Position numbers and translations under genes: made by a program. A DNA stretch of 64,000 bases, taken from Amborella trichopoda. Lineage: Eukaryota; Streptophyta; Magnoliopsida; Amborellales; Amborellaceae. Shown here one piece after another: positions 44,374-55,300 of this stretch. Under the pieces are notes generated by a model that was not told the DNA's origin, searched no databases, and saw only the letters and a program-made list of their open reading frames with translations. The DNA is taken from contig NW_006500178.1 of NCBI RefSeq assembly GCF_000471905.2, positions 940,724-1,004,723 of the forward strand. The letters run 5' to 3'. Within the stretch, counting starts at the first letter, position 1; each line of letters opens with the position of its first letter.

Positions 44374-45410
44374 TCATATATATTTAGAAGGGTTGGAAGC
44401 TTTTTTCAAATGCCCAATTACATCATATTTCACATTATCCTCATTAGCCTTCTGTGTTCTTGATCCAATCACTAGTTTGAGTGGTAGGGTAGGTTTAGGA
44501 GCAGGTTTTGGTTGAGTTTTGGTTTGTGAAACTGGCTGACTTTGTTGTTCAGCCGGTGCGGTTTGGGCTGATGGGGAGGTAATAGGGATTTGTATATAGG
44601 GATGTGGAGGTTTGAGTTTGAGGTTGAGGTTTAGGGAAAAGTGAAGGATCAAGGAACTTGAGGATGTTGAGCTTCTGAAGTGTGGGCTGAAGTTTCTTCC
44701 CTGATCTTAGGCTCATTTGCCCCATGTTGGATGGTACTTCCAAGATCTATACCATATGGGAGGCCTCTTTAGAACAGGAGCTTGAAGATGGCTCGGTCTT
44801 GGCTTGGGCTGCCAGGAAGTCAGCGACTGACAAGAATCTAGCCGCCGAGGCCAGCATCTTTCTTAGGTGCTTCCGCTGCGCTTTGCTGACGTTGGTGCCT
44901 TCGAGTTCTCTGTTTAGAGTATCGAAGTCTGGGTAATACTGAAGTGCACCTGGGAAAAAAATAGAAGAGGAGAGAGGAGAAGAAGAAAAAGTGGAGTTAG
45001 AATGTCCTGGGCCGCTTTTTACTTCATCATCAGAATTGGACGTGTGCATGGGGTGTTTTAGGTCTTGTCCCGGCCCTGACCACTATGGGGTGCTTTTAGC
45101 GTTGTCACCTGTATTGGACGAGTCTCGAGAAGTTGATGACTCAGGGACGTCCACCTGATTGGACGAAGGGATAAGGTGAGCTGCGCTTGAGATGACGTCC
45201 TGTAAGGTCGACAGTGGAGGAAGAGGCCTGAGAAATTCTTCCTCGACTGATGGCTAAGGGATATGGTTCATTCGACACGTTGACTTGAGTTCTTGTCTCC
45301 TTTTGGATCCCTTGAGAGATGTTTGATCTGTCTTATCGAGCTGATGAGTAGCACTGGCTTGGTGGACTGCCTCACGCTTCAGGGACTTGACCTTACTACG
45401 TCCATGGTAG
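44374..45410 (-). pseudogene. Gag-protease linker, copy A
   Basis: From high to low coordinates: an acidic/Ser-rich stretch (HTSNSDDEVKSG), the DFDTLNRELEGTNVSK-RKHLRKML segment (44930-44840), GQMSLRSGKKLQPTLQ (44720), a Pro/Gln-rich linker and VKYDVIGHLKK (about 44420) leading into protease. Two frame breaks occur. Copy B has the same order at 57027-56210. Confidence 0.6.
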
Positions 45411-45415
45411 ACTTC

Positions 45416-45976
45416 CTAGGGCTGAGAAGTTGAGGGTTCTGAAGGGTCTAGTGTAGGCTCATAGGGGACCTGTAGTGGGATTTCCTCTTGGACGGGAGTG
45501 ATGGCTTGGAAGCATTCAGGGAGAACGGCACAGACAATGTGGCCTTTCTGTACCTTCTCGGCAACTATAGCTTCGAACCCCAACCATTCTCCCAGCTCAT
45601 GGCCCCATACCTGGTGATATGAGCACCAGAGATTTTCTGTATCGTGAGCAAGGCGCTTAGGCTGTCTAGTGGGCTTGGGAGTGATGAGACCCTGTTGAAG
45701 CATTGCCTCGAAGAAGGGATGCAGAGGGTCTAGCTTAGCACTTCCCTGGGCTTGGGTCGGGAGGTCCTCTTGCACTGGTGGAGCAGGGACGTAAGGGTGT
45801 CCTTTTAAGTTACCATGAACTTCTTGGTGTTGTTGCATCTTCTTTGCCAAGAGCTCGTGGACGCTGGTGCATTCGCTCAGGTCATGGCCCCATATCTGAT
45901 GATATGGACACTAGAGGTTTTCAGTTTTTGGAGGCAGGAACTTGGGCTGCCTTGTCGACTTCAGCGTGATAAGTTG
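45416..45976 (-). pseudogene. Gag zinc-knuckle region, tandemly duplicated, copy A
   Basis: Two copies of a gag segment lie in tandem on the minus strand. The first (about 45976-45850) reads STRQPKFLPPKTENL*CPYH and then QIWGHDLSEC. The second (45700-45580) reads TRQPKRLAHDTENLWCSYHQ and VWGHELGEW. The knuckle is a C-X2-H variant, and the last Cys of the second copy is Trp. A stop in the first is at a Trp position. The region ends abruptly at 45976 where plus-strand pol begins, so the capsid part of gag is missing here. Confidence 0.7.
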
Positions 45977-46191
45977 TTCCTCGACAATTTAGAGAAGGAG
46001 ACATGGTACTCAAGAAGATCTTCCGCACTCCTACAAATCCACACCCTTTAGGCAAGTTCAAACCTAATTGGGAGGGGCCATTCATGCTTTCCAGAGTGCA
46101 TGCAGGCAATTCTTACAAGATAAAAAATCAGGAGGGGTACGAACTCAACGATCTCATTGTTGCAATGTACCTAAGAAAATACTACCCGTAA
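45970..46191 (+). pseudogene. Tat-like pol C-terminus (element E)
   Basis: The plus-strand frame PRQFREGDMVLKK, HPLGKFKPNWEGPFMLSRVH and MYLRKYYP followed by stop is the C-terminal end of integrase in Tat-like elements. It starts at a sharp junction with minus-strand gag, so the rest of pol is absent. After the stop, GTGAAAACCTGAAAAGGC resembles the sequence usually found after pol in this lineage. Confidence 0.8.
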
Positions 46192-46775
46192 CGGGCTTAA
46201 AAGCGTGGTGAAAACCTGAAAAGGCATCACAAGAAAAAAGCAAAAATGGATGTGGTGAAACCTGAAAAGGCCTCATTCTTGAAGCCAACTTCCTACGCTT
46301 GTTATGAAGGCTTGAAACCAGTAAAGCACTCCATGGTTATATGAGTATAACTACCAACTACCGCATATCGAAAATGGGCATACCTGGCGGATGACGACAT
46401 TGGCTAGTTTGGGAGCATTCTCTCTCTCAGCTAGATCCCCTGAGGCAAAATGAGGCAAGATCATCCCCATGTGTGTGTATGACAGCCTGATAATCGGAAT
46501 TCGAGACAAAAACCCTACAACTAGGGGACTGAATGTGTAAATATTCAGTTTGAAAAGTGTGTGCAAAGAAAGTATCCCACTCTACTTCGATGAATCAATT
46601 GCATATGTAAAGATAAACAAATACCCCACAACTGGGGCAGTAAAAAAAAAGGGGGAAAGAATGAGAACATGAGAGATAAAAAAGAAAGGAGAGAGCCATA
46701 TATTTATATGTACTTCAAGGTCCATAATGATCTCAAAACAAAAAAGAGAGGAAGAAGCAAGAAAAAGAAGAAAGG
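46192..46775 (+). other. Spacer between pol tail and antisense gene
   Basis: No gene is seen. The first 100 bp repeat GTGAAA(A)CCTGAAAAGGC twice. The remainder holds an A-rich tract near 46640-46770. Confidence 0.5.
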
Positions 46776-49232
46776 TCACATCCTGGACCCTGAAGCGTCT
46801 TCAACAACTGGTGTACGAGTGCTTGCCTCTCCCTCCAACCTCTGTCGTACCAGCCTCAGACTCCTCATCATCCAAGTAGATGCTTGAGATTGCGACTGAC
46901 TCCGAGCAGAAGAGGGTAGCGGCAGCCTCAAATAAAGATTCGCATTTGCTAAAGAAGTGTTACCACTTGCGGCCAATAGAAGCCTCGACAATTTTCCACT
47001 TTTGTCTATGAGACCTTTCACATCCTCTAGAAGCTCATGGCATCGATCTCTGGCTGAATTTTGTTAAACTAAAGACACGACATGAGAGAAGTTGAAAAAA
47101 AAAAAATAGGAAAAAAGAAAGAAAAAGGATATAGAATAAAAGAATACCCTCTCCGATCGGTAGCGATCTAGACGTCTCTCTAAATCATCAATGAGGAAGG
47201 GAGATGGTCCAGGAAGGGTGGGAACAACAACAGAAGAAGATGGTACCGATCTTACTCTCTCCAGCTCGGCCCGAACTCTCTCCAGCTCATCCTTGATAGA
47301 ATCACGCTCCGCTTCTGCCATGTCCCTCGCCTCTCTCATCCCCTCATAGTCGCGACGAAGACTCTCGAGATCCTTAGCAATCGAATCTCGTTCCTCTATT
47401 GTCGAGTCACGTTCAGCACGAAGAGAAGCAACTTCCTCCCCAGAAAATTGATCCCCGCCAAGATAGGCAGTCCTCAACTGTGCATCATTCCCTCACCGTG
47501 ATCAGTCAAGGCAGCCACATCCCTCAAAATGACCCTATATTTCTCCTCATATAAAGACAAACATATGCTCTCCTCCTCCTCCCCCTCACCAATAACATGA
47601 GCAGTCCTATCCCTCCACTCCTCCATCCAAGGACTCATCTCTCTCATATAAGCATCCTCATCAGCAGTACTGACCATAATTGGAGTCCAGGGCGAAGTAA
47701 TCTCGAAGGAAGACTGAGGAAAGCCAAACTGATGACGTACTCGACCCAAAAAGTATGGCATCACCAAGAACATGCAGATCAAATGGGTCGTCGTCCTGAA
47801 AGTCAGAGAAGATACGACATAAATCACTGGGACAGGGTCGACTCTCATAAGAGTCTAGTCAATCTGGAAAATAAAAGAAGATAAGTCAACTCAAGAGTAG
47901 GATTTATAATTCAAAAAAAAAAAAGAAAAAAAAAGGAAGGAAAGAGAGAGGGACTCGCAACTCACCTCCCCGGTGGCCTGGGTATCCAAGAATATAGAGT
48001 AGTACAATCTCGAGAAGACCTCCTCAGTCTCCCACACTCCATATGACCAGCGATGAATAGTCGGAAATGGCAGTGCTAGTCGACCTGGAAGTGGGCGAGG
48101 AATAGTGATATTTCCCACGCTCAAACCTAGAGAAGAATTGAACAACCCCCCAAATAACGGGCTCCCTTGGCGACACTACAAAGACGATGGTGTAACCAGC
48201 CCACAATCGCCGGACCTCAAGCCACTCGCTCCAAATAATCCAGCTGTCAGATCACCCAAAAAATCGATAAATGAGCTCGACCCTTGGATCAATCATGAAA
48301 CAAAAACTCCTCAAACAAATACACAAGAAAAGCCCGCAAGGAACATCTCTCACCGTCTGAAAGTGGTCCATGATCGATGGTCAAATCCACCTCCTATTGA
48401 AACACCTTTGGCTCATCCTCGACCATGGCCCGCTCATGCGCATCTCGAATTTTCTATCTTTCTTACTCTCACCACTCCTCATCAGAAAGCAACACTGGAG
48501 GAGGTACCGTGTCCTCATCTAAAAATGCAGCCCCATCCATATCTACATCGTCAAGCTCGGGAGCGTCACACTCAACTCCCTCCAGATCCCCTGATGACCG
48601 AACACTCGACATTGCCAAAGCCCAGACAGCCGCTCTACTCTGAGGAAGGGTAGATTCGCCCTGAACAGACCCACTCACTCCAGGACCTCTCGACTCATTG
48701 TCCTCCTCCATAGGGGCCTTCCCTTTTTGGGATGGTCTGCTAGCTGCGGAAATCAAAATGTGAGAGCACGACCACCCATCATCGTGTGGAGCACGACCAC
48801 CTATCATCCTTTCTACACGATTAGGAACACGGGTAAATTCCCACCTTAGCTTCCCAAGATGGATCTCTGACTCATGCTTGCCCTTGATCTTTTCATAAGG
48901 AATACCAAGCAATTCCTTACAGTCAAAGGCATAACTAATAGACGACTCTAGGGGGTACTCAAAAAAGGCTCACCCTCACTCCGAACCCTAAGAATCTGGG
49001 TAACATCCTCAATAGTAGGAACAAGTTTGCCGCATCGTAAGGGAATCAAGTCAGTCTCCGGTCTAGATCGAAGGCATAACTCAGTGATCAAAGCACGATC
49101 CAAGCTAAAAGGCCCGATCCTACAGGCCTCCCACAAACCTATTCTGACAAGCGCCTGTCTCTGTCTGGGAGTCAGTAACTCCACCCATTTGCGGATGGCA
49201 AAGAAGTGGGATTTACAGTCTACATAGAACCC
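46776..49232 (-). pseudogene. Plant mobile domain gene with coiled coil, antisense
   Basis: This minus-strand multi-exon gene lies antisense and downstream of pol tail E. After an acceptor (poly-T...ACAG|GG, exon from 49232), FAIRKWVELLTPRQRQALV, LDRALITELCLRSRPETDLI and CGKLVPTIEDVTQILRV match the plant mobile domain pattern. A frameshift in a T-run near 48965 leads into CKELLGIPYEKIKGKHESE. An exon ending at 47966 has a donor GAG|GTGAGT and a 102-bp intron to 47864. The next exon has MPYFLGRVRHQFGFPQSSFE. After a one-base shift (47477) a coiled coil follows (RAERDSTIEERDSIAK, ELERVRAELERV) to a donor at 47147. The last exon (47053-46776) ends GSRM. Mobile-domain ORFs are known as extra genes in some Ty3-gypsy elements. 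Breaks indicate a pseudogene. Confidence 0.68.
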
Positions 49233-49240
49233 CTGTAAAA

Positions 49241-49258
49241 AAAAAAAAAAAAAAAAAA
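49241..49258 (-). other. Intron tract before mobile-domain exon
   Basis: A run of T on the minus strand ends in ACAG and forms a typical polypyrimidine tract and acceptor. Upstream exons, if any, are not recognisable between 49300 and 50480. Confidence 0.45.
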
Positions 49259-49349
49259 CGACGGGGAGGAGCCATAAATACAAAAATTAACAAAAAAAAA
49301 AAACCCATAACGGGGGCAAGAGCAACAAAATCCCTGCAAAAAAAGGAAA

Positions 49350-49695
49350 AGAAAGGGAGAGGGGTATTTTGGTCATTTTTCACTTAGGGGCATTTTGGTC
49401 ATTTTTACATCCGAGAGGCATTGTGGTCATTTTACCATCATTTTAAATAAGGGGAAGTACTAATAACTCATGATTACCCTCGGAAAGGAGAAATTGTACT
49501 CAGGGGTATTTTGGTCATTTTACACTCAAGGGTATTTTGATCATTTTTATATCCAAGAGTCATTATGGTCATTCTTCCATCCCTAGAAATAAGAGGCAAT
49601 ACTAATCACTCACGATTACCCTCGAAAATAAGAAATTGCACTCAGGGGTATTTTGGTCGTTTTACACTTAGGGGTATTTTGGCCCTTTTTCACAA
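49350..49695 (+). repeat. GGGGTATTTTGGTCATTTT repeats
   Basis: Blocks of GGGGTATTTTGGTCATTTT and (A/C)TC(A/G)GGGGTATTTTGG recur about every 20-145 bp. A longer unit starting CACTCA(C/T)GATTACCCTCG also repeats. They are degenerate tandem repeats. Confidence 0.75.
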
Positions 49696-50040
49696 TCCAA
49701 AGAAAGAAAGGATGGTAAAAAAACTTTTGACCTGAACCCATGAACAAAAAAACTTTGTCTAGCACAAGAAATTAGGATTCAACCCAACTCTTGTCCATTC
49801 AAGCATTTAACCAAACTGTTCATAAGCACCTCAGAAGCAATTGCAAAAGTAGAATCCACACATGTTCGAACAATCTTTCAAAAAAAATGTCCAACCACAA
49901 TCAAAATATCCCATGAAAGCTTCACAAATCATCTTCTACTTCGAAATTTGGGGAGGAAAATCATCATTTTTTTTACTGAGCCAAAATCAGTGGCATGCCA
50001 GTTTCAAAACCACCCAAAAAGAGGACAACCACTAAGGCAT

Positions 50041-50479
50041 TTCAACAAACACATCATGGTCATGTTCAAGCATTTTGAAGCCAAAAAAATGGTATTGAAA
50101 TAGATTTTCTACTAAAAACGAAAACATGATAATCAAAGCTTTTTAAGTGAATTACATTATTCAAACAAGTTTTTCAAAATTCAGGCAAAAAAATCATACA
50201 ATTTTACCTCGCCAAAATCACCCTCTCATTTTGTTTTGAAGCTTGTACCATCTCTTATCCTAATGCAATTCAACAAACACATCATGATTATGTTCAAGCA
50301 TACTTTGAAGCAAAAAAAAAAGTATTGAAATAGATTTTCTACCAAAAGTGAAAACATGACAATCAAAGCTTTTTAACTGAATTACATGATTCAAATAAGT
50401 TTTTCAAAATTTGGCAAAAAAATCATACAATTTCACCTCGCCAAAATCACCCTCTCAATTGGTTTTTTAAGCTTGTACC
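50041..50479 (+). repeat. Tandem duplication, period 228 bp
   Basis: Sequence 50041-50249 recurs at 50269-50479 with few changes. Both copies start TTCAACAAACACATCATG and end GAAGC/TAAGC TTGTACC. Confidence 0.88.
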
Positions 50480-50754
50480 TTTTATTACCCCTTTGATTTA
50501 GAAATATGACACGATCTGAGTGTCCATTGATGCCCCTCGCCTTCCATCTTCATACTACCAAGGTAATCGAGGCTAAATTTTTGAAATGGAGCTTTGGAAT
50601 GGATGAAATGTGGAGGTTGGAATGGTTTCAACCCAATTCTAGAGAGAAAAAGAGAGTGAGGTTCAAAGGAGAAGGTAGATACTTGAAAATAAAATAAAGA
50701 GGGGAAAAGAGAAACATTTTTAGAGAAAGAAAGAACGAGGCACACGCCATATAA

Positions 50755-51365
50755 TTTTTTTTTTTTTTTGGGTGACACTATGCGTGTCCCCCACCACCAC
50801 ATTTAAAAAAATAAATTTTTTTTTTTTCATGGGCGACATTGGTCTGGTCACCCATCATCCAAAAAAAAAAAAATTTCTATGGGCGCTTAGCAAAACAAAC
50901 ACTTTTTTTTTCATGGGCGACACTGGCCGTGTCGACCACCATAAAAAAAAAGAAAAAAAATTACAAAATTTTCACCCTGCTGTCGGCCCAGCAAACCAAA
51001 CAATTTTTTATTTTTTTTTCATGGGCGACACTATGCGTGCCGCCCGGGCGACACTGGCTGTGTCTCCCACCACTAAAAAAAAATAATAATACAAAATTTT
51101 CTATGGGCATCACCCAACGAAACAAACAAAGAAATGTTTATTTTTTTTTTTCTTGAGCGACACTATGAGTGCCGCCTGGGCGGCATTGGCTGTGTCGCCC
51201 ACCACCAAAAAATATATATATATACACAATTTTCTTTTGGCCACCACCAAAGACTTAATATTATATATATATTTTTTCTTTTGGGCGACACCAGCTGTGT
51301 CGCCTGGACTCTGGGCAACACTACCAGTGCCGCCCGGGAGACACCACCAGTGTCGCCCAAAAACT
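50755..51365 (+). repeat. GC-rich hairpin repeats in A/T tracts
   Basis: At least six units carry GGGCGACACTGG-TGTGTCGCCCACC-type inverted repeats separated by A- or T-runs. The clearest hairpin is GGCGACACCAGCTGTGTCGCC at about 51284-51304, with 8-bp arms. Related units lie at 52271-52290 and 52370-52397. Open frames on both strands are low-complexity. I see no gene. Confidence 0.8.
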
Positions 51366-51599
51366 CTCTCAAAATTTCCCCCACTCAATTTTATGGTCTT
51401 CTTGGGACCAAGTGTGGTTTTATCATTGGTTTTTATGACTGGTGTTAAACATTTTAATTAATTTTCAAAAAAATTTACACGTTCTTCGGTGGCACGAGCT
51501 TAAACTGGACATCAATTTTCCAAAACTAAAATTTTCAAAAATTTCAAAAAGAAAATACTCCTCGGTGGGAGAGCCTAAACTACCAACCAAATTCCAATT

Positions 51600-52165
51600 C
51601 AGAAAACGTCAAACTCGTGCAACATAAAAGACTCGAGACAGGAAAAATGTCAAACTTGTGCAACGTAAAAGAGCCGAGACAGGAAAAAACGTCAAACTCG
51701 TGCGACGTAAAAGAGCCGAGACAGGAAAAACATCAAACTCGTGTGACGTAAAAGAGCTGAGACAGGTGTCGTCTAGCACCGTATGACGTAAAAGGTTGGG
51801 TGTATCCAGTTCAACGTCAAACTCGTGCGACGTAAAAGAGCAGAGATAGGTACCGTATAGCCCCGTATGACGTGAAAGGTCAGGTGTATCCAGTTCAACG
51901 TCAAACCCGTGCGACATAAAAGAGCCCAGGCAGGTAACGTTTAGCCCCATATGACGTGAAAGGTCGGGTGTATTTTGTTTCGTCCCGTATGACGTGAAAG
52001 GTCGGGTGTATTTTGTTTCGTCCCGTATGACGTAAAAGGTCAGGTATATTCCATCTAGCCCTGTATGATATAACAGGGTCGGGTGTATTCCATCCAGCCC
52101 CATAAAAGGGTCGGGTGTATTCCGTTTATCCCCATATGACGTAAAAGGTCGGGTGTATGGTCCAT
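51600..52165 (+). repeat. Minisatellite with TGACGTAAAAG core
   Basis: The first units are about 47 bp (AACGTCAAACTCGTGCGACG then TAAAAGAGCCGAGACAGG). Later units of about 35-40 bp read CCCGTATGACGTAAAAGGTC and GGGTGTATTC. The core TGACGTAAAAG or GCGACGTAAAAG occurs more than ten times. It lies upstream of the copy B antisense promoter. Confidence 0.82.
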
Positions 52166-52473
52166 CGCTGCATGACGCTAAACTGCTTAGAGGGCTCTAT
52201 GGTTGCGAGAGTTAAAACTGCTAACCAACCTTGTTCTTTGAAATATCTTTCTCTTTTCAAAAATCTGCTAGTGTCGCTTGGGTCGCCCAGCCCCTTTTAA
52301 CCCAAACTTGGAAATTTACTTCCGGAGTGGATTTCTTACCTTTTATGAGGATTTTTTATCAATTTATTTGAGTGACACCACCAGTGTCGCCCATATCCAG
52401 ATCCCCAAAAATTAGAATTATGGCTGGAGGATCTGTTGGTTATGGAAAGATGCCCTTCCCAACAGATCCTTGG

Positions 52474-52485
52474 CCAATATAAACC
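52474..52485 (+). promoter_or_regulatory. CCAAT and TATA motif before copy B antisense ORF
   Basis: CCAATATAAAC combines a CCAAT and a TATAAA-like motif about 75 bp upstream of the ATG at 52559. Spacing and context fit a core promoter driving the antisense ORF. No experimental support can be drawn from sequence alone. Confidence 0.4.
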
Positions 52486-52558
52486 TTTTTTTGTGACCAT
52501 TTGAGGAGGGACTGGATTTGAGAACAAAGAGACTTCCTCAGAGAGAAAAACCATAACT

Positions 52559-54483
52559 ATGAACCCTAAGCCTGAAACCTTAAACCTTAAATCTCTCGGT
52601 CACAACAATCCCAGTTCTAAAACTATCTCCAGGGAACAACAATCCTTTGACACCAAGGATTTGCTGGTCAACATTCGAATAAGAGAGGCAAAGAGGATGC
52701 CGGTTCTAATACGGGCGAGCCCTCGAAGGCTCAAGAGTCTCGGGCCATCTGGCTCAGCTTGGTATCGTTTCTTCCTCTTTCTTTCTTCATCTTCTTATTG
52801 TTTTGATCTTATTTTGATTATTTTGATCTGTTCATTGCTTTAAAATCATGTTTTGATGTTTTGGATCATGCTGGCTCTTCCACAGATCTGAGAGTAGATC
52901 TGCTCGTTTCTAGGCAGATCTGAATTCGATTTGTCCCACGTTCTTTATAACATCTTTTACATCAGTTTAAGGTGTCAAGATATGAGAGATCTTCATCAGA
53001 AGATCTGTCCAATTTTCATCGTAAACACTCCTGAACTGTTTTCTACCTCTTCAGAAACTGAGGTAGAAGTCTGGCTCCTCTGAGCCTATTGTCATCGCTT
53101 CTGATAGAGAGGTGACACCACTTGAGGTGATGCCTCTAAGTCCAAGGGTGATTCCTGAGTTAGATTCAGTTTCAATGGAAATCAGTGGGGCTAAAATGCC
53201 CTGCGGTTATTGCTCAAGGAGAGGAGCTTGACACTGACAGGGCCTCTGACCCTCAAGAGGTCGCTGCCCCAACTAAGACAGGAGCTGCAGTCATGGATAG
53301 TGAGGGTCCAAGCATCTTTTAGGAGGAGGGGCCTATGGTTAGTGAGGCACCTGAGCATCAAGAGGCTGATGCCTCAGAGTGCACATGTCATGAAGATGAG
53401 GGAGTTGAGCTTTTTGAGGAAGAGATTTTGGCTGTGGGTGATGCGGACCTGGTAGAAGTCCGTGATTGAATTTGAAGGTCATAGGGAGAAGGTAGCCCTA
53501 AACTTATCGAGGCTGAAGTGACAATTCAAGAAGGTGAAGAACAAGGAAAATATGCTAGTTTTGAACTTATTAAGGCCATGCCAGAGGGTGAGAGACAAGG
53601 GGAAGAGGTTGCTTTGGAGCACGCTGAGATTGGAGTGGTGGCCTCAGCAGGTGAAGGTCAAGGCGAGGAGGCTGGTGATGAGGAGACCATTGTTGTGGGG
53701 ATCGAGTAGCTTGAGATCAGGGATCCCTTCGAATCCGAGGAGCCCAAGGCTTTGGGCTTCGAGATTGCTTCAGAAGAGCCAGTGACTCACATGGCTATCA
53801 TTCCTTTGAGCCCGGCCCTCGAAACCGAAGCTCCTTCTGTAGTGGTGGACCCAGCAATACCATGCAGACCTGATCTCAACGGGGTATCTGGCATGATTGC
53901 AGACATGCTTTGTGCAGGTCTTCGGTGTTTAAGGGAGCTGCCTCTCATCGAGCTGGGCGAGGCACTGGCCAATCTCAAGGAGTTTGCCCTTGCGACCACT
54001 TCTTTGGGGAATGTGCAAGATGTCCTCTCTCGTTTTGAAGCTACTTTAAGTGAATTGGAGAGCTGGAGATTGAGAAAGTTGCATCATGAGGGAGAAACCA
54101 GAAGGCTCGCTTCCTTGGAGCGTGGATCACACATTGTCGTGAGGGAATAGATTTTTGCGCACAGAAGAAGGTTGTTGTGGTTGCCCATCAACTCGATCTT
54201 AAGATGGAAGGAAGAGATTGTTTTAACAGGTTGATAGAGGATGGAGATGAGGAGGCTGAGGAGCGAATTTGATGATCGTGAGAGGGAGATGACTCAGAGG
54301 AAGGCCTTGGGTGCCTCTTTGGCTGAAGATCTATCAGAGCTCGCCCGCACCATCGAATCGGAAACCGCCTTTGTGGAACAGGAAGCTCAAATGGTGATTG
54401 AACTGAAGGAGCATATTCAGCATGCCGAGGTTTCTTTTGCAGCATCGAAAGCAGAGATCAATAAGATCATTGATCGCTTTTGA
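52559..54483 (+). pseudogene. Antisense coiled-coil ORF, copy B
   Basis: Homologue of the ORF ending at 42812. It begins MNPKPETLNLKSLGHNNPSS and may splice at GCTTG|GTATCG (about 52753) to an acceptor TTCCACAG near 52873. An acidic part follows (EELDTDRASDPQEVAAPTKT, ADASECTCHEDEGVELFEEE). After stops near 53310 and 53467 comes EGEEQGKYASFELI, then the shared THMAIIPLSPALETEAPSV, the helical ELESWRLRKLHHEGETRRL and, after further breaks, MEMRRLRSEFDDREREM to AEINKIIDRF. It lies antisense to gag-protease of copy B. The protein family is not recognised. Coiled-coil assembly is an inference from the heptad-like pattern. Confidence 0.58.
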
Positions 54484-54654
54484 GAGTGTTCTTTCTTTGC
54501 TATATGCTAACACTTGTAAAAATTTTGAATTTATAAATGAAATGCCTCTTTTTCTCCTCTGGGTCATTTTGCTGCATGATTTCATTCCTCTTTTACTTCA
54601 CTGCACTTTATTTGCTTCTTTTGGGCTTGATCGCTTCTCAAACTATTCATTGTC

Positions 54655-55300
54655 TCAAGGGGACAAGATAGAATACCCTATGCCTTGCGTCGTCTTGCAA
54701 CAAGCTGTTGTGGCTTCAATGACCTCGAATGGGCAAGCAGTTGCCTCTTCTCCTTTTAACGTTTGGTTGGACAGGGGCTCATAATTCATTTTCCTCATTA
54801 TTTGATGAGCCTGCTCATTATAAATAGTCCAATCAGGAGGGGCTTTAGCCTCTATTTGAGGTACATTCATTTCAAGTTCGTCATAGCTCTTGGTCTCAGG
54901 CACAAACTCCTTTAGATGTTTTGAAGAGATACACATAACCTCTATTTGGCTCTGAGGACTGTGAACTTCGCTTCTTAACTTTGCTAGGGAATCCTACTCT
55001 TGAAGGCGATAAAGCTATCATTTCTCAAACTGCTCTCCTCCCACAGAATCAAGGAAGCACATAACTTGTGGCTAACTACTGGTCTGAGCTGACCCTGTGG
55101 CGGGACGAGGAGCATCCTCTTCTATTATAACAAATGGGGTTTGGTGAACCTTCCGTGGCAGCTGGCGCACCAATTCTGCTTTCAAGAGTGCAATACATAC
55201 ATGCAGGACTTTTTGATGGTCCGACATGTAGGTGACCTTTGGAGCCGAGAGTTCTATCCTCATGACTTCCTAAATCTCAAGAGTGACCTTTGATTCATCT
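54655..55300 (-). pseudogene. Conserved region downstream of protease, copy B
   Basis: Minus-strand frames show APKVTYMSDHQKVLHVCIAL and then ISSKHLKEFVPETKSYDELE, APPDWTIYNEQAHQIMRKMN and YEPLSNQTLKGEEATACPFE. They are clearly homologous to copy A 42940-43490. A stop and frame changes lie between the two blocks. The region ends about 170 bp before the antisense coiled-coil stop, the same arrangement as in copy A. Confidence 0.6.

Noticed and set aside
50772-51461. Overlapping ORFs across the hairpin repeats on both strands
   Set aside because: They arise from poly-A/T tracts and repeated GGGCGACAC units, with no consistent frame use.
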